From NCBI GenBank assembly GCA_020636835.1, contig JACJXC010000007.1, forward strand, positions 1-64,000: a stretch of DNA of 64,000 nucleotides. The letters are read 5' to 3'. Below, piece by piece: positions 8,074 through 17,983 of the stretch. Numbering within the stretch: position 1 is the first letter of the stretch; the number at the start of each line of letters is the position of its first letter. This DNA comes from Bacteroidales bacterium. GTDB lineage: Bacteria > Bacteroidota > Bacteroidia > Bacteroidales > Tenuifilaceae. Under the pieces are notes generated by a model that was given only the letters and a program-made list of their open reading frames with translations, was not told the origin of the DNA and did no database searches. The position numbers were made by a program, and so were the translations under genes.

Positions 8074-10392
8074 TTAGAATATCACACTCATGCTGGCTGT
8101 AATAAAGCGTCCGGGCCCAACCGCACCACTGCCATCGTAAATCTGCTTGTCAAAAATATTCTGCACATTAAAAGCAGCCCTGTAATGACGGGCAAAATCG
8201 CGCGACAAGTTTACATCTACGGTGAAAGCAGTTGGATAAACATCGGATCCCACTATTTTATCGGTAACATTGCGATCGTTCACATACATAGGGCCAACAC
8301 ATCTACAGGTGAGCCCCACATTAACCCATCGATGCCGCAAAAGGGCTCCCGCCGAAAGCAGGTGCCGGGGCACATCGGTTAAATAATTACCACTCAAATT
8401 CACCGGATCGACAAGCTGTAAGGGTTTGTAGTCCAATATGGTGGGGCTGGTAAATGCATAGTTTCCAAACAGAGTAACGGCACGCAACACGCTAACCGCG
8501 AAATCGAACTCGAACCCGTATATCTGCACATTGGAGATATTGGAGCGGATCATGATTGGACGATCGGCATAGCCCATATCGATACTATCGCCAGTGGAAA
8601 CATAGTACATAAAATCGGTACCACGGGAATAGTATAGGCTCGACGAAAGTTTAATCCAATCGGCAGGCCGGTAATCGGCTCCCATTTCCACATTATGGAG
8701 GTACTCCGGTTTAAGTTCTGGGTTGGCCACCTTAAAGCCACCACGCACACGGCCGGAGCGGCAAAGATCGTCGAGTACCGACGGTCGGAATCCCCTGCTG
8801 TAGCTGGAATATAACCTAAAAGCTGAGTTGGGCTTATACTGTACCGACAAGCGCGGGCTCAACGCCCCCCAAACCTCATCGTTCAAACCCGAGAATTGAA
8901 ACTGATCCATGAATAGCGTTTCGTCCGATGGGTTGTGAATTGTAAACTCACCATCGCTAAACCGGGCAATATCGTATCGCAACCCAATAACAAGGGTTAC
9001 CCTGTTGCGAAACAGCATCACCTCGTCCTGAAGGTATAGCGCATAAAAATCCATACGCCCCTTATTATCGATCCTATCGGTAGATGTGTAGTAAATATCA
9101 GAGCCATCAACAGCACCGCTGCGAACATCGAGCCCCGAAACAATGCGCTGGTTGGGCAATGAATAGCTGAAGGATGACAGGAAACCCAAATCCTTACGGT
9201 ACGACGACACGTTGTACCACGAGTAACCTCCCTTAACCGACTCATTCACCGCCTTGTAGTGCTCGGAAAGGTAGAATAGCGATGCATTCCAGCCAAAATT
9301 TCCGACTGCACCCTTTGCCGAGGTGCGCAGCTGATAGGCGTCATGATCGACGCTGTTGCCATCGGGCTGAACATACTTCTGGCCAGTTCCCCGCATATCA
9401 TCATAAACCGTAAAATCCAATTCGGTCTGAATCTTGGTGGCATTACTAAACCCAGCCCTAAAATTCAATGCCTTTTCGTGAAAGCACGACTTAACCGCAT
9501 TATCGCCAAGCATCTGCAGATCGGCATCGGATTGGGTGAAATACCCATCGCTTTTACGGTAGTGGCCGTTAACCGCCCAGTAGTACGATTTTGAGTCCAC
9601 ATTGCCAAGCCTACCGGCAAACCGAGCCCTAGCGCCCTGAGTATTATAGGTTCCATAGAGGATACTAGCGCTCCCCTGCACGCCTCGACTGGGAACTGAG
9701 GTAATCACATTCACAATTCCCCCCATGGCATTTCCACCGTAAAGGGCCGAGGTGGGGCCTTTAACCACCTCAATCCGATCGATATCGAAAGTTGAAATAA
9801 GGTTCCAATTCACGGAACCCCCATCGGCCTTGTTCACCGGAATACCATCAATAAGAACGAGGGCTCGAGCCTGCTCGTTTCCGCTTAGCCCCCTCATGGA
9901 AACCACCGATTTATGCGAGAATAACCCAAATGGGCGGTTAACCCGGACACCGGGGATTAGCGATAAATACTCGTCGGTAGTTTGGGCAACCGTTAGCGAT
10001 AGCCTTTCCGGAGTAACCAAGCAAATCCGCCCGGGGATATCGCCTATTCGGGTATCGACCCGTGTGGCTGTAACAACCACACCATCAATCTGAACCTCGC
10101 CGAGGGTTAACGGCACATCAACCGAAATGGTATCGCCCTGAATGGCAGTAATAGTCCGTTCAAATTTTGAGTAGCCCACCACCGAAACCGCCATACTACA
10201 CTCACCGGGTGCTAAACCATCAATAAGAAAAAAACCATTGCCATCGGTTGCAACCCCAACCCCTGCCACAACCACACTGGCAGCGGGAATGGCCTTGCGG
10301 GTGGCTGCATCAAAAACATAACCCGAAACACCGGCTTGCGAAAAAGATACAACTGGGAGAAAAAATGCTAATACAAATAAAAAAGATTTCAT
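8074..10392 (-). CDS. TonB-dependent outer membrane receptor with carboxypeptidase-like N-terminal domain
   Basis: A 772-residue outer membrane importer. A signal peptide (MKSFLFVLAFFLPVVSFSQ) precedes a carboxypeptidase-regulatory-like beta sandwich (about residues 22-100, GYVFDAATRKAIPAASVVV). Next comes a plug domain (about 125-235, with MRGLSGNEQARALVLIDGIPVNK and VEVVKGPTSALYGGNAMGGIVNVIT), then a 22-strand barrel ending in aromatic F. This form lacks a SusD partner, so siderophore, cobalamin or metal-complex uptake is more likely than glycan import. The substrate cannot be assigned. Downstream on the same strand is tamL. Confidence 0.92.
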   Translation of the reverse strand: MKSFLFVLAFFLPVVSFSQAGVSGYVFDAATRKAIPAASVVVAGVGVATDGNGFFLIDGLAPGECSMAVSVVGYSKFERTITAIQGDTISVDVPLTLGEVQIDGVVVTATRVDTRIGDIPGRICLVTPERLSLTVAQTTDEYLSLIPGVRVNRPFGLFSHKSVVSMRGLSGNEQARALVLIDGIPVNKADGGSVNWNLISTFDIDRIEVVKGPTSALYGGNAMGGIVNVITSVPSRGVQGSASILYGTYNTQGARARFAGRLGNVDSKSYYWAVNGHYRKSDGYFTQSDADLQMLGDNAVKSCFHEKALNFRAGFSNATKIQTELDFTVYDDMRGTGQKYVQPDGNSVDHDAYQLRTSAKGAVGNFGWNASLFYLSEHYKAVNESVKGGYSWYNVSSYRKDLGFLSSFSYSLPNQRIVSGLDVRSGAVDGSDIYYTSTDRIDNKGRMDFYALYLQDEVMLFRNRVTLVIGLRYDIARFSDGEFTIHNPSDETLFMDQFQFSGLNDEVWGALSPRLSVQYKPNSAFRLYSSYSRGFRPSVLDDLCRSGRVRGGFKVANPELKPEYLHNVEMGADYRPADWIKLSSSLYYSRGTDFMYYVSTGDSIDMGYADRPIMIRSNISNVQIYGFEFDFAVSVLRAVTLFGNYAFTSPTILDYKPLQLVDPVNLSGNYLTDVPRHLLSAGALLRHRWVNVGLTCRCVGPMYVNDRNVTDKIVGSDVYPTAFTVDVNLSRDFARHYRAAFNVQNIFDKQIYDGSGAVGPGRFITASMSVIF

Positions 10393-10639
10393 GCGATTAA
10401 AATTTGTTATCTCTCAAATTATCAATAATATAAAATCCAATACTTAGATTTTATTTCAAGTGTGCACACATGGAATGCGTTTAATTATGTCGACTAAAAT
10501 AGCTCAACGGACAAACCCAATAATTAGAGTGCGAATATAATAGATAATGGGACAAACACATGGTTTAATCCATGCGAAAGAAGCCCAATGCGAAATGTAT
10601 CGCCACACAATTTCGACAACCATAGCAGACTCCAGAATT

Positions 10640-10671
10640 TTTGGATAATGACAATTTGCGAATTACCTTAG
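10640..10671 (+). promoter_or_regulatory. Promoter of the TrmH-family gene (TTTG-N20-TACCTTAG)
   Basis: TTTG is separated by 20 nt from TACCTTAG, one mismatch from the Bacteroidota -7 element. The start codon lies 19 nt further on. The rest of the interval 10393-10670 holds no gene I can support. Confidence 0.6.
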
Positions 10672-10689
10672 CGGCATAAATGAATTATC

Positions 10690-11439
10690 ATGCTCAGCAA
10701 AAACGCCATTAAGCGAATATCGTCGTTACGGATAAGGAAATACCGCGAAGAGAGCGGAGTATTCGTGGCCGAAGGCTGCCGACTAGTAGATGAGATTTTA
10801 ACCTCGGAGCTTGAGGTTAAAGAGCTCTACCACACCTCCGAATGGAAAAACAGCGGACTAACACGGAACACGTACATCGAAATGGTATCGGTTGATGAGA
10901 TGAAAAAAATATCGGGACAGAGCTCGCCCACCCCAGTTTTAGCCATTGTATCCACACCAAAATACAGCATACTCAACATCAATTTTGCAACCGAGCTGGT
11001 TTTAGCACTCGACACAGTTCAGGATCCGGGCAACCTGGGAACCATAATCCGGCTTGCCGACTGGTTTGGGATAAACAGCGTGATATGCTCGAACGGCACC
11101 GCAGATGCATTCTCTCCCAAAGTAGTACAATCCAGCATGGGAGCAATAACCCGAGTAAAAGTTATTTACTGCGACCTACCATCGGAACTAGCCAAACATA
11201 CCGGGACAATTCCTGTTTACGGAGCATTTATGGAGGGCAACAACATCTACACCGCCAACTTGTCCCAAACAGGAATAGTTGTAATGGGAAACGAGGGTAA
11301 CGGAATAAGCCCAGCGGTTGCACAACTTGTTACCCAAAAAATACACATCCCTACCTACGCAAATAATCGTACATCTGTGGAATCGCTAAACGTGGCCATG
11401 GCAACTGCCATCATCTGCTCCGAATTTAGACGACGCTAA
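10690..11439 (+). CDS. TrmH/SpoU-family RNA 2'-O-methyltransferase
   Basis: A 249-residue SPOUT methyltransferase that transfers a methyl from S-adenosylmethionine to a ribose 2'-OH of rRNA or tRNA. An N-terminal substrate-binding domain (MLSKNAIKRISSLRIRKYR, GVFVAEGCRLVDE) precedes the knotted catalytic domain. The three motifs are present: QDPGNLGTIIRLADWFG, VVMGNEGNGIS and SVESLNVAMATAI. The family includes RlmB, TsnR and TrmH, and the target nucleotide is not deducible. It converges with the aminotransferase gene after only 9 bp. Confidence 0.92.
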   Translation: MLSKNAIKRISSLRIRKYREESGVFVAEGCRLVDEILTSELEVKELYHTSEWKNSGLTRNTYIEMVSVDEMKKISGQSSPTPVLAIVSTPKYSILNINFATELVLALDTVQDPGNLGTIIRLADWFGINSVICSNGTADAFSPKVVQSSMGAITRVKVIYCDLPSELAKHTGTIPVYGAFMEGNNIYTANLSQTGIVVMGNEGNGISPAVAQLVTQKIHIPTYANNRTSVESLNVAMATAIICSEFRRR

Positions 11440-11448
11440 ACTCGGGGT

Positions 11449-12561
11449 TTATCGATTCAAATAGCTATCCAAAATTTCTAAAACCTCGGGCATATTTTCC
11501 CGTCCGAATCCAATACGCACGTGCGACGAGCCATAATCAAAGAGTTCCGAGGGCAAAATCATAATGCCGGTATCCTTCACCAGCCGCTCGGCAAAATTCA
11601 ATGCACTCTCTTTAATATTCAACTTGATAAAAGCAGTTGAACCCGTGGTAGGCTTTGGAAAATCGAATAGATTTGAATTGCGTTGGTGGAACTGCTCGAA
11701 ATGCGAGATATTTGCCCTGATTTTAGCGTTATTGGGTTTCACGAAACTATCCAGATGGTTTAATGCAATGGTTCCCAGTACTTCGCTTGGCGCACTGCTA
11801 CAAATGGAAAGGTAGTCCTTAAAGGCTTCAATCTTCCGGAGCAGGGGTTTGTTCTTAGATGTAAGCCAACCTAGGCGAAGCCCGGCAAGGCCAAACGTTT
11901 TGGCGGTTCCCCAAAGGCTTACCGAGTTCTCGTACAAATCCGAAACCGAGGGCAACGCTTGCACAGAGCCATGATTCAGGAAGCGGTACATCTCGTCGGA
12001 AAATATTGCGATACCCCTACTGCGAGCCAATTCGACAATTGAATTCAACTCGTCGATATTCGGACTGTATCCCGTCGGGTTATGCGGAAAATTAACAATG
12101 ATAAGCTTAGTGTTATCGCGGATTAACGCCTTCAGATCGTCGGGGTTGTAATACCAACTATCGGGGTTGGCCAATGGATTCCAGAAAGTAACCTCGCACC
12201 CAATATCCATGGCAACCTGGTACAACGATTGGTACATAGGCGCCATGCATACCACATGGTCGCCCGCACTCAGGAGTACATTCATGAGAATAAAGTTAGC
12301 CTCACCGGGCGAAGCCACAAGAATCTCATCCATCTGAATGGACTGGTAATGCTGTTGAATGGCATTGCGCAGGAATTCGCTACCAAGAGTCTCAGTGTAA
12401 CCGAGTGTCAGCTTCTCCCAAAGCTGCCTCTCGGAATCGGAGGCTAAGCCCAGAACGTAATTCATGGCATAACCATCGCAATCGGAACTGGAAAGCAAAT
12501 ACTTGGCCGAAAACTCGTAACGGGCAAAATACCGCTCAACCGCAAAATCTTTTATCCTCAT
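11449..12561 (-). CDS. Pyridoxal-phosphate-dependent aminotransferase, class I/II
   Basis: A 370-residue fold-type I PLP enzyme. The cofactor lysine is in GTAKTFGLAGLRLGW, the conserved Asn and Asp are in NFPHNPTGYSP and IFSDEMYRF, and the C-terminal Arg that binds the substrate carboxylate is near SSHVRIGFGREN. It transfers amino groups between an amino acid and a 2-oxo acid; the specificity is not visible. No biosynthetic neighbours point to a pathway. Confidence 0.88.
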   Translation of the reverse strand: MRIKDFAVERYFARYEFSAKYLLSSSDCDGYAMNYVLGLASDSERQLWEKLTLGYTETLGSEFLRNAIQQHYQSIQMDEILVASPGEANFILMNVLLSAGDHVVCMAPMYQSLYQVAMDIGCEVTFWNPLANPDSWYYNPDDLKALIRDNTKLIIVNFPHNPTGYSPNIDELNSIVELARSRGIAIFSDEMYRFLNHGSVQALPSVSDLYENSVSLWGTAKTFGLAGLRLGWLTSKNKPLLRKIEAFKDYLSICSSAPSEVLGTIALNHLDSFVKPNNAKIRANISHFEQFHQRNSNLFDFPKPTTGSTAFIKLNIKESALNFAERLVKDTGIMILPSELFDYGSSHVRIGFGRENMPEVLEILDSYLNR

Positions 12562-12681
12562 AGTCTAGAATGAATTGCAAGAAATAGTAAGATAATTTTG
12601 GGCAAGGTAGCAAATAATCAAAAAAAATACCACCGAAGAGTTCGAATAGAAAGGTAATGCAACTATCAAAAAAAAACAGGA

Positions 12682-13296
12682 CTACTCCACCCGGGGCAAC
12701 GACCACTTATTACGAACAGCCAGTAAACGGATGGCAATGATAAGAAGCACGGTGATACTTGCTGCCCAATCGCGGCTCCAGGGCAAAGTGGACAGTAAAA
12801 GATAGGACAAACCACCCAACAAGCAGGCCGTGGCGTATATCTCCTTCCGAAAAATAAGGGGTACCTCGCCAATGAGAATGTCGCGCACCACACCACCAAA
12901 AACTGCAGAGGTTGTTCCCATAATTACCGCAATTATGGGTGATATTTCATAATTAAGCGTTTTCTGTAACCCCACAATGGTAAAGATTCCGATTCCAATG
13001 GTATCGAAAAGGAAGAGAGTACGTCGCAAGCGCTCCACGTACTTCTTAAATATCCAAGCCAATAGAATTCCTGCAACCACAGCGTACAGGTAATGCAGGT
13101 TCGACATCCAGCCCACCGGAAGGCTACCAATAAGCATATCGCGAATGGTTCCTCCGCCCAATGCAGTAACCAACGCAATAACAGTTGCTCCAAAAAGGTC
13201 GAAACGTTTCTCGGCAGCAGTAAGCAATCCACTAATTGCAAACACAAAAGTACCCAGCAGATCCAACGCGTATAAATAGGAAAAATCGCTCATCAT
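12682..13296 (-). CDS. Trimeric intracellular cation (TRIC) channel family membrane protein
   Basis: A 204-residue inner membrane protein with about seven hydrophobic helices. It is built from two similar halves, each ending in a Gly-Gly/Arg-Asp motif (LGGGTIRDMLIG and FGGVVRDILIGEVP), the repeat of the former UPF0126 family now known as TRIC channels. KEIYATACLLGG is a further family block. TRIC channels conduct monovalent cations; the physiological role in bacteria is unclear. The -7 promoter box ends only 6 nt before the ATG. Confidence 0.92.
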   Translation of the reverse strand: MMSDFSYLYALDLLGTFVFAISGLLTAAEKRFDLFGATVIALVTALGGGTIRDMLIGSLPVGWMSNLHYLYAVVAGILLAWIFKKYVERLRRTLFLFDTIGIGIFTIVGLQKTLNYEISPIIAVIMGTTSAVFGGVVRDILIGEVPLIFRKEIYATACLLGGLSYLLLSTLPWSRDWAASITVLLIIAIRLLAVRNKWSLPRVE

Positions 13297-13301
13297 GGCC
13301 G

Positions 13302-13309
13302 CAAAAGTA
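13302..13309 (-). promoter_or_regulatory. -7 element TACTTTTG of the TRIC gene
   Basis: TACTTTTG on the minus strand matches the Bacteroidota -7 consensus. It is followed by GCGGCC and the first of two consecutive ATG codons, so the mRNA would be leaderless or nearly so. No clear -33 element is present. Confidence 0.5.
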
Positions 13310-13385
13310 GAAAAGAATCGTCATACTATTAAGGCCATCGTTGTAATATGAATGCAAAAAAATGTTAACAATTCCGTAACGCAAA

Positions 13386-13419
13386 TAGGCCGGGGTGCTA
13401 CATATCGCACCCCAGCCTA
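13386..13419 (-). terminator. Stem-loop behind the efflux operon
   Basis: A 13-position stem (TAGGC, one C-A mismatch, GGGGTGC, and its complement) with an 8-nt loop lies 37 nt after the stop of the PII-like gene. The T-tract is poor (TATTTGCGTT), so it may terminate weakly or protect the 3' end of the operon message. Confidence 0.5.
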
Positions 13420-13455
13420 CGCCACTAAACAAACTAATACGCTACGGACAAATAG

Positions 13456-13749
13456 CTACACGGCTTTCTCGATACTCCACACAAAGGCTCTTACTCCAAT
13501 CTCCTTATTGCGCAAATCGAGTTTATGGACATCCTTGAGCAACTCATCCACCCTGTCATCGTCGACCATGGTGATGATAGCCGAATTCATTTCGGGCCAA
13601 GTGTGAGTTCCCCGACGCGGCTCACCGGAAATGCTTCCGCGCCCTTGCACCTGCTCGAAAAAGGTAAACCCACGGACTCCCAACTGATCGAGCATATACT
13701 CCACCCGATCGGTATTGGCCTGGTTAAAAACTATAAATACTGCTTTCAT
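13456..13749 (-). CDS. PII-like small protein at the end of the efflux operon
   Basis: A 97-residue protein without signal peptide. It has the alternating beta-alpha-beta pattern of the ferredoxin-like PII fold (MKAVFIVFNQANTDRVEYMLDQLG, then SAIITMVDDDRVDELLKDVHKL) and a glycine-rich stretch at residues 38-48 (RGSISGEPRRG), where PII proteins carry the T-loop. Its start lies 12 bp from the RND pump stop, so it is surely cotranscribed. PII-like proteins sense nucleotides and gate transporters; by inference this one may tune the pump. The precise family is uncertain. Confidence 0.7.
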   Translation of the reverse strand: MKAVFIVFNQANTDRVEYMLDQLGVRGFTFFEQVQGRGSISGEPRRGTHTWPEMNSAIITMVDDDRVDELLKDVHKLDLRNKEIGVRAFVWSIEKAV

Positions 13750-13761
13750 TCCTAATATCTA

Positions 13762-16700
13762 TTAGTTATTATCATCTGAAATCTGCATAAATACAAACTC
13801 TTTACGCTCGCGTTCCAGTTTATTCCGCTCCCCATGCCGCGACATAATACCGTAAAGCACCGGAACCACAATAAGCGTAACCACAGTGGAGATCAATAAT
13901 CCACCTATAACCACTATCCCCATGGGCTGCCACATTTCAGAGCCTTGCCCTTGACTAACAGCCATAGGCACCATCCCCAGCAGGGTGGTAAATGCGGTCA
14001 TAAGCACGGGGCGCAAACGCGAAGCACCCGAAAGGGCAATGGCCTCGTAAAGATCGTACCCGCGATCGCGCATCAGGTTGATATAGTCGACCAGCACAAT
14101 ACCATTCTTCACCACAATACCCACCAACATGATAACACCTAAAGCGCCAATCATATCGAGGCTTGTGCCAGTAACCAGCAGGGCAAGCACAACCCCTGTA
14201 ATGGCAAAAGGAACCGACATCATGATAATAAAAGGTTTGGAGAACGACTCGAATTGCGAGGCCATAACGATATAAACCAGCATCACAATTAAAGCAAGTA
14301 GAAGCAACATATCGCCAAATGTCTCCTGCTGATCCTCGTAACTACCGGCTAGTCGAAGCGTAACACCCTGAGGTAGATCCATTTTTGATACCACCTTATC
14401 AATTTCGACAGCCAACTCACCCAGCGAGGTTTCGAAAGGTGTAACCTGAACGGTTACAATGCGCTGCCGACTTTTACGCTGAATTGTAGGAAGAGTCCAG
14501 TACTCCTGCACGGTCGCAATTTCCTTCAGTTTTATTTGCCCCCCACTAGCCGTGGGAATGGTTAAGTTTTCGATGGCCGAAATGGAGTTGCGGTTATTCT
14601 CCTCAACCCGAACAACAATATCGTACTCATCGCCCTCCTCGCGTAGATAACCGGCATGCATCCCCGCAACACGGTTGCGAACATAAGCCGATACAGTGCT
14701 TGAGGTTAACCCATGCAGCCCCAATTTCTCCTTATCGACCACAATTTTGAGTTCGGCACGCTCCTCCTCGCGGCTGATGGTTATGTCGCGGGCACTCGGA
14801 ACGCTATCCCGGATTACCTGGCGAACATTCTCCGCAAAAACACTGGTAACGTCAAAATCGTAACCGTATATTTCCACATCCACGGTGGAATTCCCGGACA
14901 TGCCCATGGCCTGAGCCTGAGCAGTATAATCTATTATTTCGGGGTATTTCGCCATTTCCTGCCTCAAAGCCTCTGCAATCTGGAATATGGAACGCTCGCG
15001 CTCGTCTTTGCGGTTACAAACAATGGTCATCGAAATTTTATTGTTGGTAGACGACATGAACAGGGCTGAGATGCTGGCCTCATCGTTGGAACCGGCCGAG
15101 GTGGAAATAACCCTGATTTCGGGTGCCAACGCCATGAAACGAGTCTCGAGCGTACGAGCAGTTTTGAGGGTTTCCTCAACACGGGTTCCCCTATTTAGTT
15201 CCACCGAAACCGTTAGCCTCCCATTATCGCTCTGCTGCATAAAATCGGTTCCCACCCAACCCAGAATCATGGGAAGCAATGAGGCCACAAAAACAAGGAA
15301 GGCCACAATTAATGTAACAGTTTTATGGTGCAAGCAGTATCGCAACGCATTGGCATACCACTTATCAACTTTATCGAGAAAACCCACGGCGTACTTTTCG
15401 TAGAGGCTAAGCTTTTGCTTCTCCTCCACCAAGCGTCCATGCTCATCAAGCCGATTTTTTTTACTCTTTAACAACTTAGAGGCAAGCATTGGGGTTAACG
15501 ATATTGCCACAACAGTTGAAGTACAAACCACAATGGTAACAATCCACCCCAACTCCTTAAACATAATCCCGGCTAATCCGCCCAACATGGTCATGGGCAC
15601 AAACACAGCCACAATAACCAGGGTTGTTGCAATAACGGAAACCCACACCTCGTTGGTGGCGTACTTGGCGGCCTCGCGCGGGCTCGATCCCCGCTCCACA
15701 TGCCGCGTAATATTTTCGAGCACCACAATGGCATCGTCCACCACCATCCCAATGGCCACCGTGAGCGAACTGAGCGATATAATATTAAGCGAGCTCCCCA
15801 CAAAGGCCAGGTACACAAACGACACGATAAGGGCAATTGGAATGGTTAGCGCAATAATTAATGTAGCACGCCATTTTCCCAAGAAGAAAAGAACCACCAG
15901 CACCACAAATAACAACGCGTACATGATTGACTCCTGTAAGCTATTGATGGAACTCTGAATATCGAGAGATGAATCGTAAATCACATCAATCTTAATATCG
16001 GACGGGAGATCCTTTTTAATCTTTTCCATCTCCTTATTCAAATCCTCGCATATCTGTACAGTGTTAGCGCCAGATTGTTTAGAAATAATAACCCGCACCC
16101 CATCCTGTCCGTTCATCTTCTCGTCGAGGGTAAGATCCTTAATTGTATCGCGAACGGTAGCAATATCGCGAACGTAAACCCGTTTACCGTCGGCGGTAGT
16201 GGTAACAACAATATTGTTGATTTCGGAGCTCTCGGCATACTCGCTGCGCACCTGCAACTGGTACTGCTCCTTTTCCATCTTCACGGTACCCGATGACACG
16301 TTCAGGTTGTTAGCACTAATGGCACTGCCCACCAATTCGAGAGGAATATTGTACGCATCGAGTTTTGCCTGATTCAAATCGATATAAACATACCGGTCGG
16401 GAACCCCCATAAGCGATATATTCCCAATCCCATCAACCCGGTTGAGCTGAGGCACCACCACATCGTTAAGGATTTTATCCAACCCGGCGTAGCTCTCCTT
16501 GGCAGTAAACGCGTACTGAATAATGGGCATCGCGCTGGTGCTGAACTTAAAGATAAAGGGATTGGAGCACCCGCTGGGCAGGTTGTCCTTGGTCATGTCG
16601 ATGTACGAGCGCACATCGTTAATCACCTCGTCGAGGTTGGTTCCCCACTCCAACTCCAGCATCACCATCGACATATTATCCTTAGAGGTAGATGTGATCT

Positions 16701-16935
16701 TTTTAAGACCATCAACGGAGTTCAGCCTATTCTCGAGCAAACGGGTAACATTGGTTTCCACCTCGCTGGAGCTAGCCCCGTCATAGGTAGTCATAACCGT
16801 AATGTAAGGCGGTTCCATTTCGGGGAACTGATCGATAGGCAGCTGCTGCAACGAGAAGAGACCTATCACCAGCACGGCCACAAATATCAACATGGTCGTT
16901 ACTGGTTTTTCTATTGCGGATTTGTAAATACTCAT
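13762..16935 (-). CDS. RND multidrug efflux pump, inner membrane permease (HAE1/AcrB type)
   Basis: A 1057-residue proton-driven exporter with the duplicated RND layout: TM1, a large periplasmic porter loop, TM2-6, then the same again. Recognisable blocks are KPVTTMLIFVAVLVIG, LPIDQFPEMEPPYI and the TM4 proton-relay Asp pair in VAIGMVVDDAIVVLEN. The second half contains GIVVKNGIVLVDYIN. It works as a trimer with the adaptor and TolC-like protein encoded just upstream. The substrate is unknown. Upstream spacing is 21 bp, downstream 12 bp. Confidence 0.96.
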   Translation of the reverse strand: MSIYKSAIEKPVTTMLIFVAVLVIGLFSLQQLPIDQFPEMEPPYITVMTTYDGASSSEVETNVTRLLENRLNSVDGLKKITSTSKDNMSMVMLELEWGTNLDEVINDVRSYIDMTKDNLPSGCSNPFIFKFSTSAMPIIQYAFTAKESYAGLDKILNDVVVPQLNRVDGIGNISLMGVPDRYVYIDLNQAKLDAYNIPLELVGSAISANNLNVSSGTVKMEKEQYQLQVRSEYAESSEINNIVVTTTADGKRVYVRDIATVRDTIKDLTLDEKMNGQDGVRVIISKQSGANTVQICEDLNKEMEKIKKDLPSDIKIDVIYDSSLDIQSSINSLQESIMYALLFVVLVVLFFLGKWRATLIIALTIPIALIVSFVYLAFVGSSLNIISLSSLTVAIGMVVDDAIVVLENITRHVERGSSPREAAKYATNEVWVSVIATTLVIVAVFVPMTMLGGLAGIMFKELGWIVTIVVCTSTVVAISLTPMLASKLLKSKKNRLDEHGRLVEEKQKLSLYEKYAVGFLDKVDKWYANALRYCLHHKTVTLIVAFLVFVASLLPMILGWVGTDFMQQSDNGRLTVSVELNRGTRVEETLKTARTLETRFMALAPEIRVISTSAGSNDEASISALFMSSTNNKISMTIVCNRKDERERSIFQIAEALRQEMAKYPEIIDYTAQAQAMGMSGNSTVDVEIYGYDFDVTSVFAENVRQVIRDSVPSARDITISREEERAELKIVVDKEKLGLHGLTSSTVSAYVRNRVAGMHAGYLREEGDEYDIVVRVEENNRNSISAIENLTIPTASGGQIKLKEIATVQEYWTLPTIQRKSRQRIVTVQVTPFETSLGELAVEIDKVVSKMDLPQGVTLRLAGSYEDQQETFGDMLLLLALIVMLVYIVMASQFESFSKPFIIMMSVPFAITGVVLALLVTGTSLDMIGALGVIMLVGIVVKNGIVLVDYINLMRDRGYDLYEAIALSGASRLRPVLMTAFTTLLGMVPMAVSQGQGSEMWQPMGIVVIGGLLISTVVTLIVVPVLYGIMSRHGERNKLERERKEFVFMQISDDNN

Positions 16936-16956
16936 TTTCTCTGATTATTCATTAAA

Positions 16957-17970
16957 TCATTTCACCACATTGAGCTTAACGCCATCAATTAACCGAGCTT
17001 GGCCAACAACCACGATTTGATCGCCCTCCTTAATACCATTGGAGATAATTTCGATCATCTCGTCGAAACGCTGTCCCAGTTTAACGCTTTTACGACGGGC
17101 AATTCCGTTATCGTTAATAAATACATAGCGCTCGTTGGATCCGGTTAGCTTGAGCACCGCTTGGTATGGAGCCATGATGGCATTCACCTCGCCCAATTCC
17201 AAGGTGGTTCGCACATACATTCCAGGCCGAAGCATCTCCTTAGCATTTGGGATAACTAATTTAACCTGAAACGAGTGTGTCCGCTCGTCGATGGTGGGAT
17301 AAACCACCTCGATGGTAGCCGGGAAGGTTTGCCCAGGGTAAATATCGGAGGTAATACCCAACCTCATCCCCTTCTTCACCTGGGGAAAATAGCTCTCGGG
17401 GATACTGATCAGCGCCTTAAGCTGCGCAATTTGCGTTAACACCAAAATTGGGTTTCCTGCATAAAGTTCGCCATCCTCGTAGTTTTTGGCAGCGATAACT
17501 CCTTTTAAACGAGCCTTAACAAAGGTATTCTCGGTTAAGAAATCGAGATTCTCCTTGGCCTGATCGTAACTCAACTTAATTTGATCGTATGCTTGCTGCG
17601 ACACGGTTTCGGTTTCGCGTAACGATTTGATACGCTCGTACTCTACGCCAAGGTTGGCATAGGTAAGTTTTGCCGTGTTGAGCTGGGTTTGATCCATCCT
17701 CACCAACATATCACCGTTATTAACGCGAGTGCCCACCTCGACGCAGATATGCTCAATTTTACCGGTAACCGATGGGGCAATATTCATCGATTCATACCCC
17801 TCGAGGGTTGCGGACAGCTCAATGTTTCGAGCAATTTTACTCATCCGAAGGGTCGAAACCTTAACATTCTCAACCCGTTCGGCCTCCTGAGCTTGTTCAT
17901 GCTTAGCACCGCAACCAACCATCAAGGCCGATATGCAGCCAACAATCGCAATACTGTAAATCCTGTTCAT
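16957..17970 (-). CDS. RND efflux periplasmic adaptor subunit (membrane fusion protein)
   Basis: A 337-residue lipoprotein (signal peptide with lipobox ISALMVGCGAK). It shows the adaptor order: lipoyl half-motif (SATLEGYESMNIAPSVTGKIEHICVEVGTRV), a helical hairpin at about residues 95-145, a second lipoyl half (ARLKGVIAAKNYEDGELYAGNP), beta barrel and membrane-proximal domain. It bridges the RND pump and the TolC-like channel and lies between their genes. Confidence 0.94.
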   Translation of the reverse strand: MNRIYSIAIVGCISALMVGCGAKHEQAQEAERVENVKVSTLRMSKIARNIELSATLEGYESMNIAPSVTGKIEHICVEVGTRVNNGDMLVRMDQTQLNTAKLTYANLGVEYERIKSLRETETVSQQAYDQIKLSYDQAKENLDFLTENTFVKARLKGVIAAKNYEDGELYAGNPILVLTQIAQLKALISIPESYFPQVKKGMRLGITSDIYPGQTFPATIEVVYPTIDERTHSFQVKLVIPNAKEMLRPGMYVRTTLELGEVNAIMAPYQAVLKLTGSNERYVFINDNGIARRKSVKLGQRFDEMIEIISNGIKEGDQIVVVGQARLIDGVKLNVVK

Positions 17971-17983
17971 AGTCTTAACCTAT

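Noticed and set aside
10393..10689. Small genes or riboswitch before the TonB-dependent receptor
   Set aside because: Only frames under 20 codons, and no conserved aptamer such as a cobalamin element could be recognised; a TGTGCACA palindrome alone is not enough.
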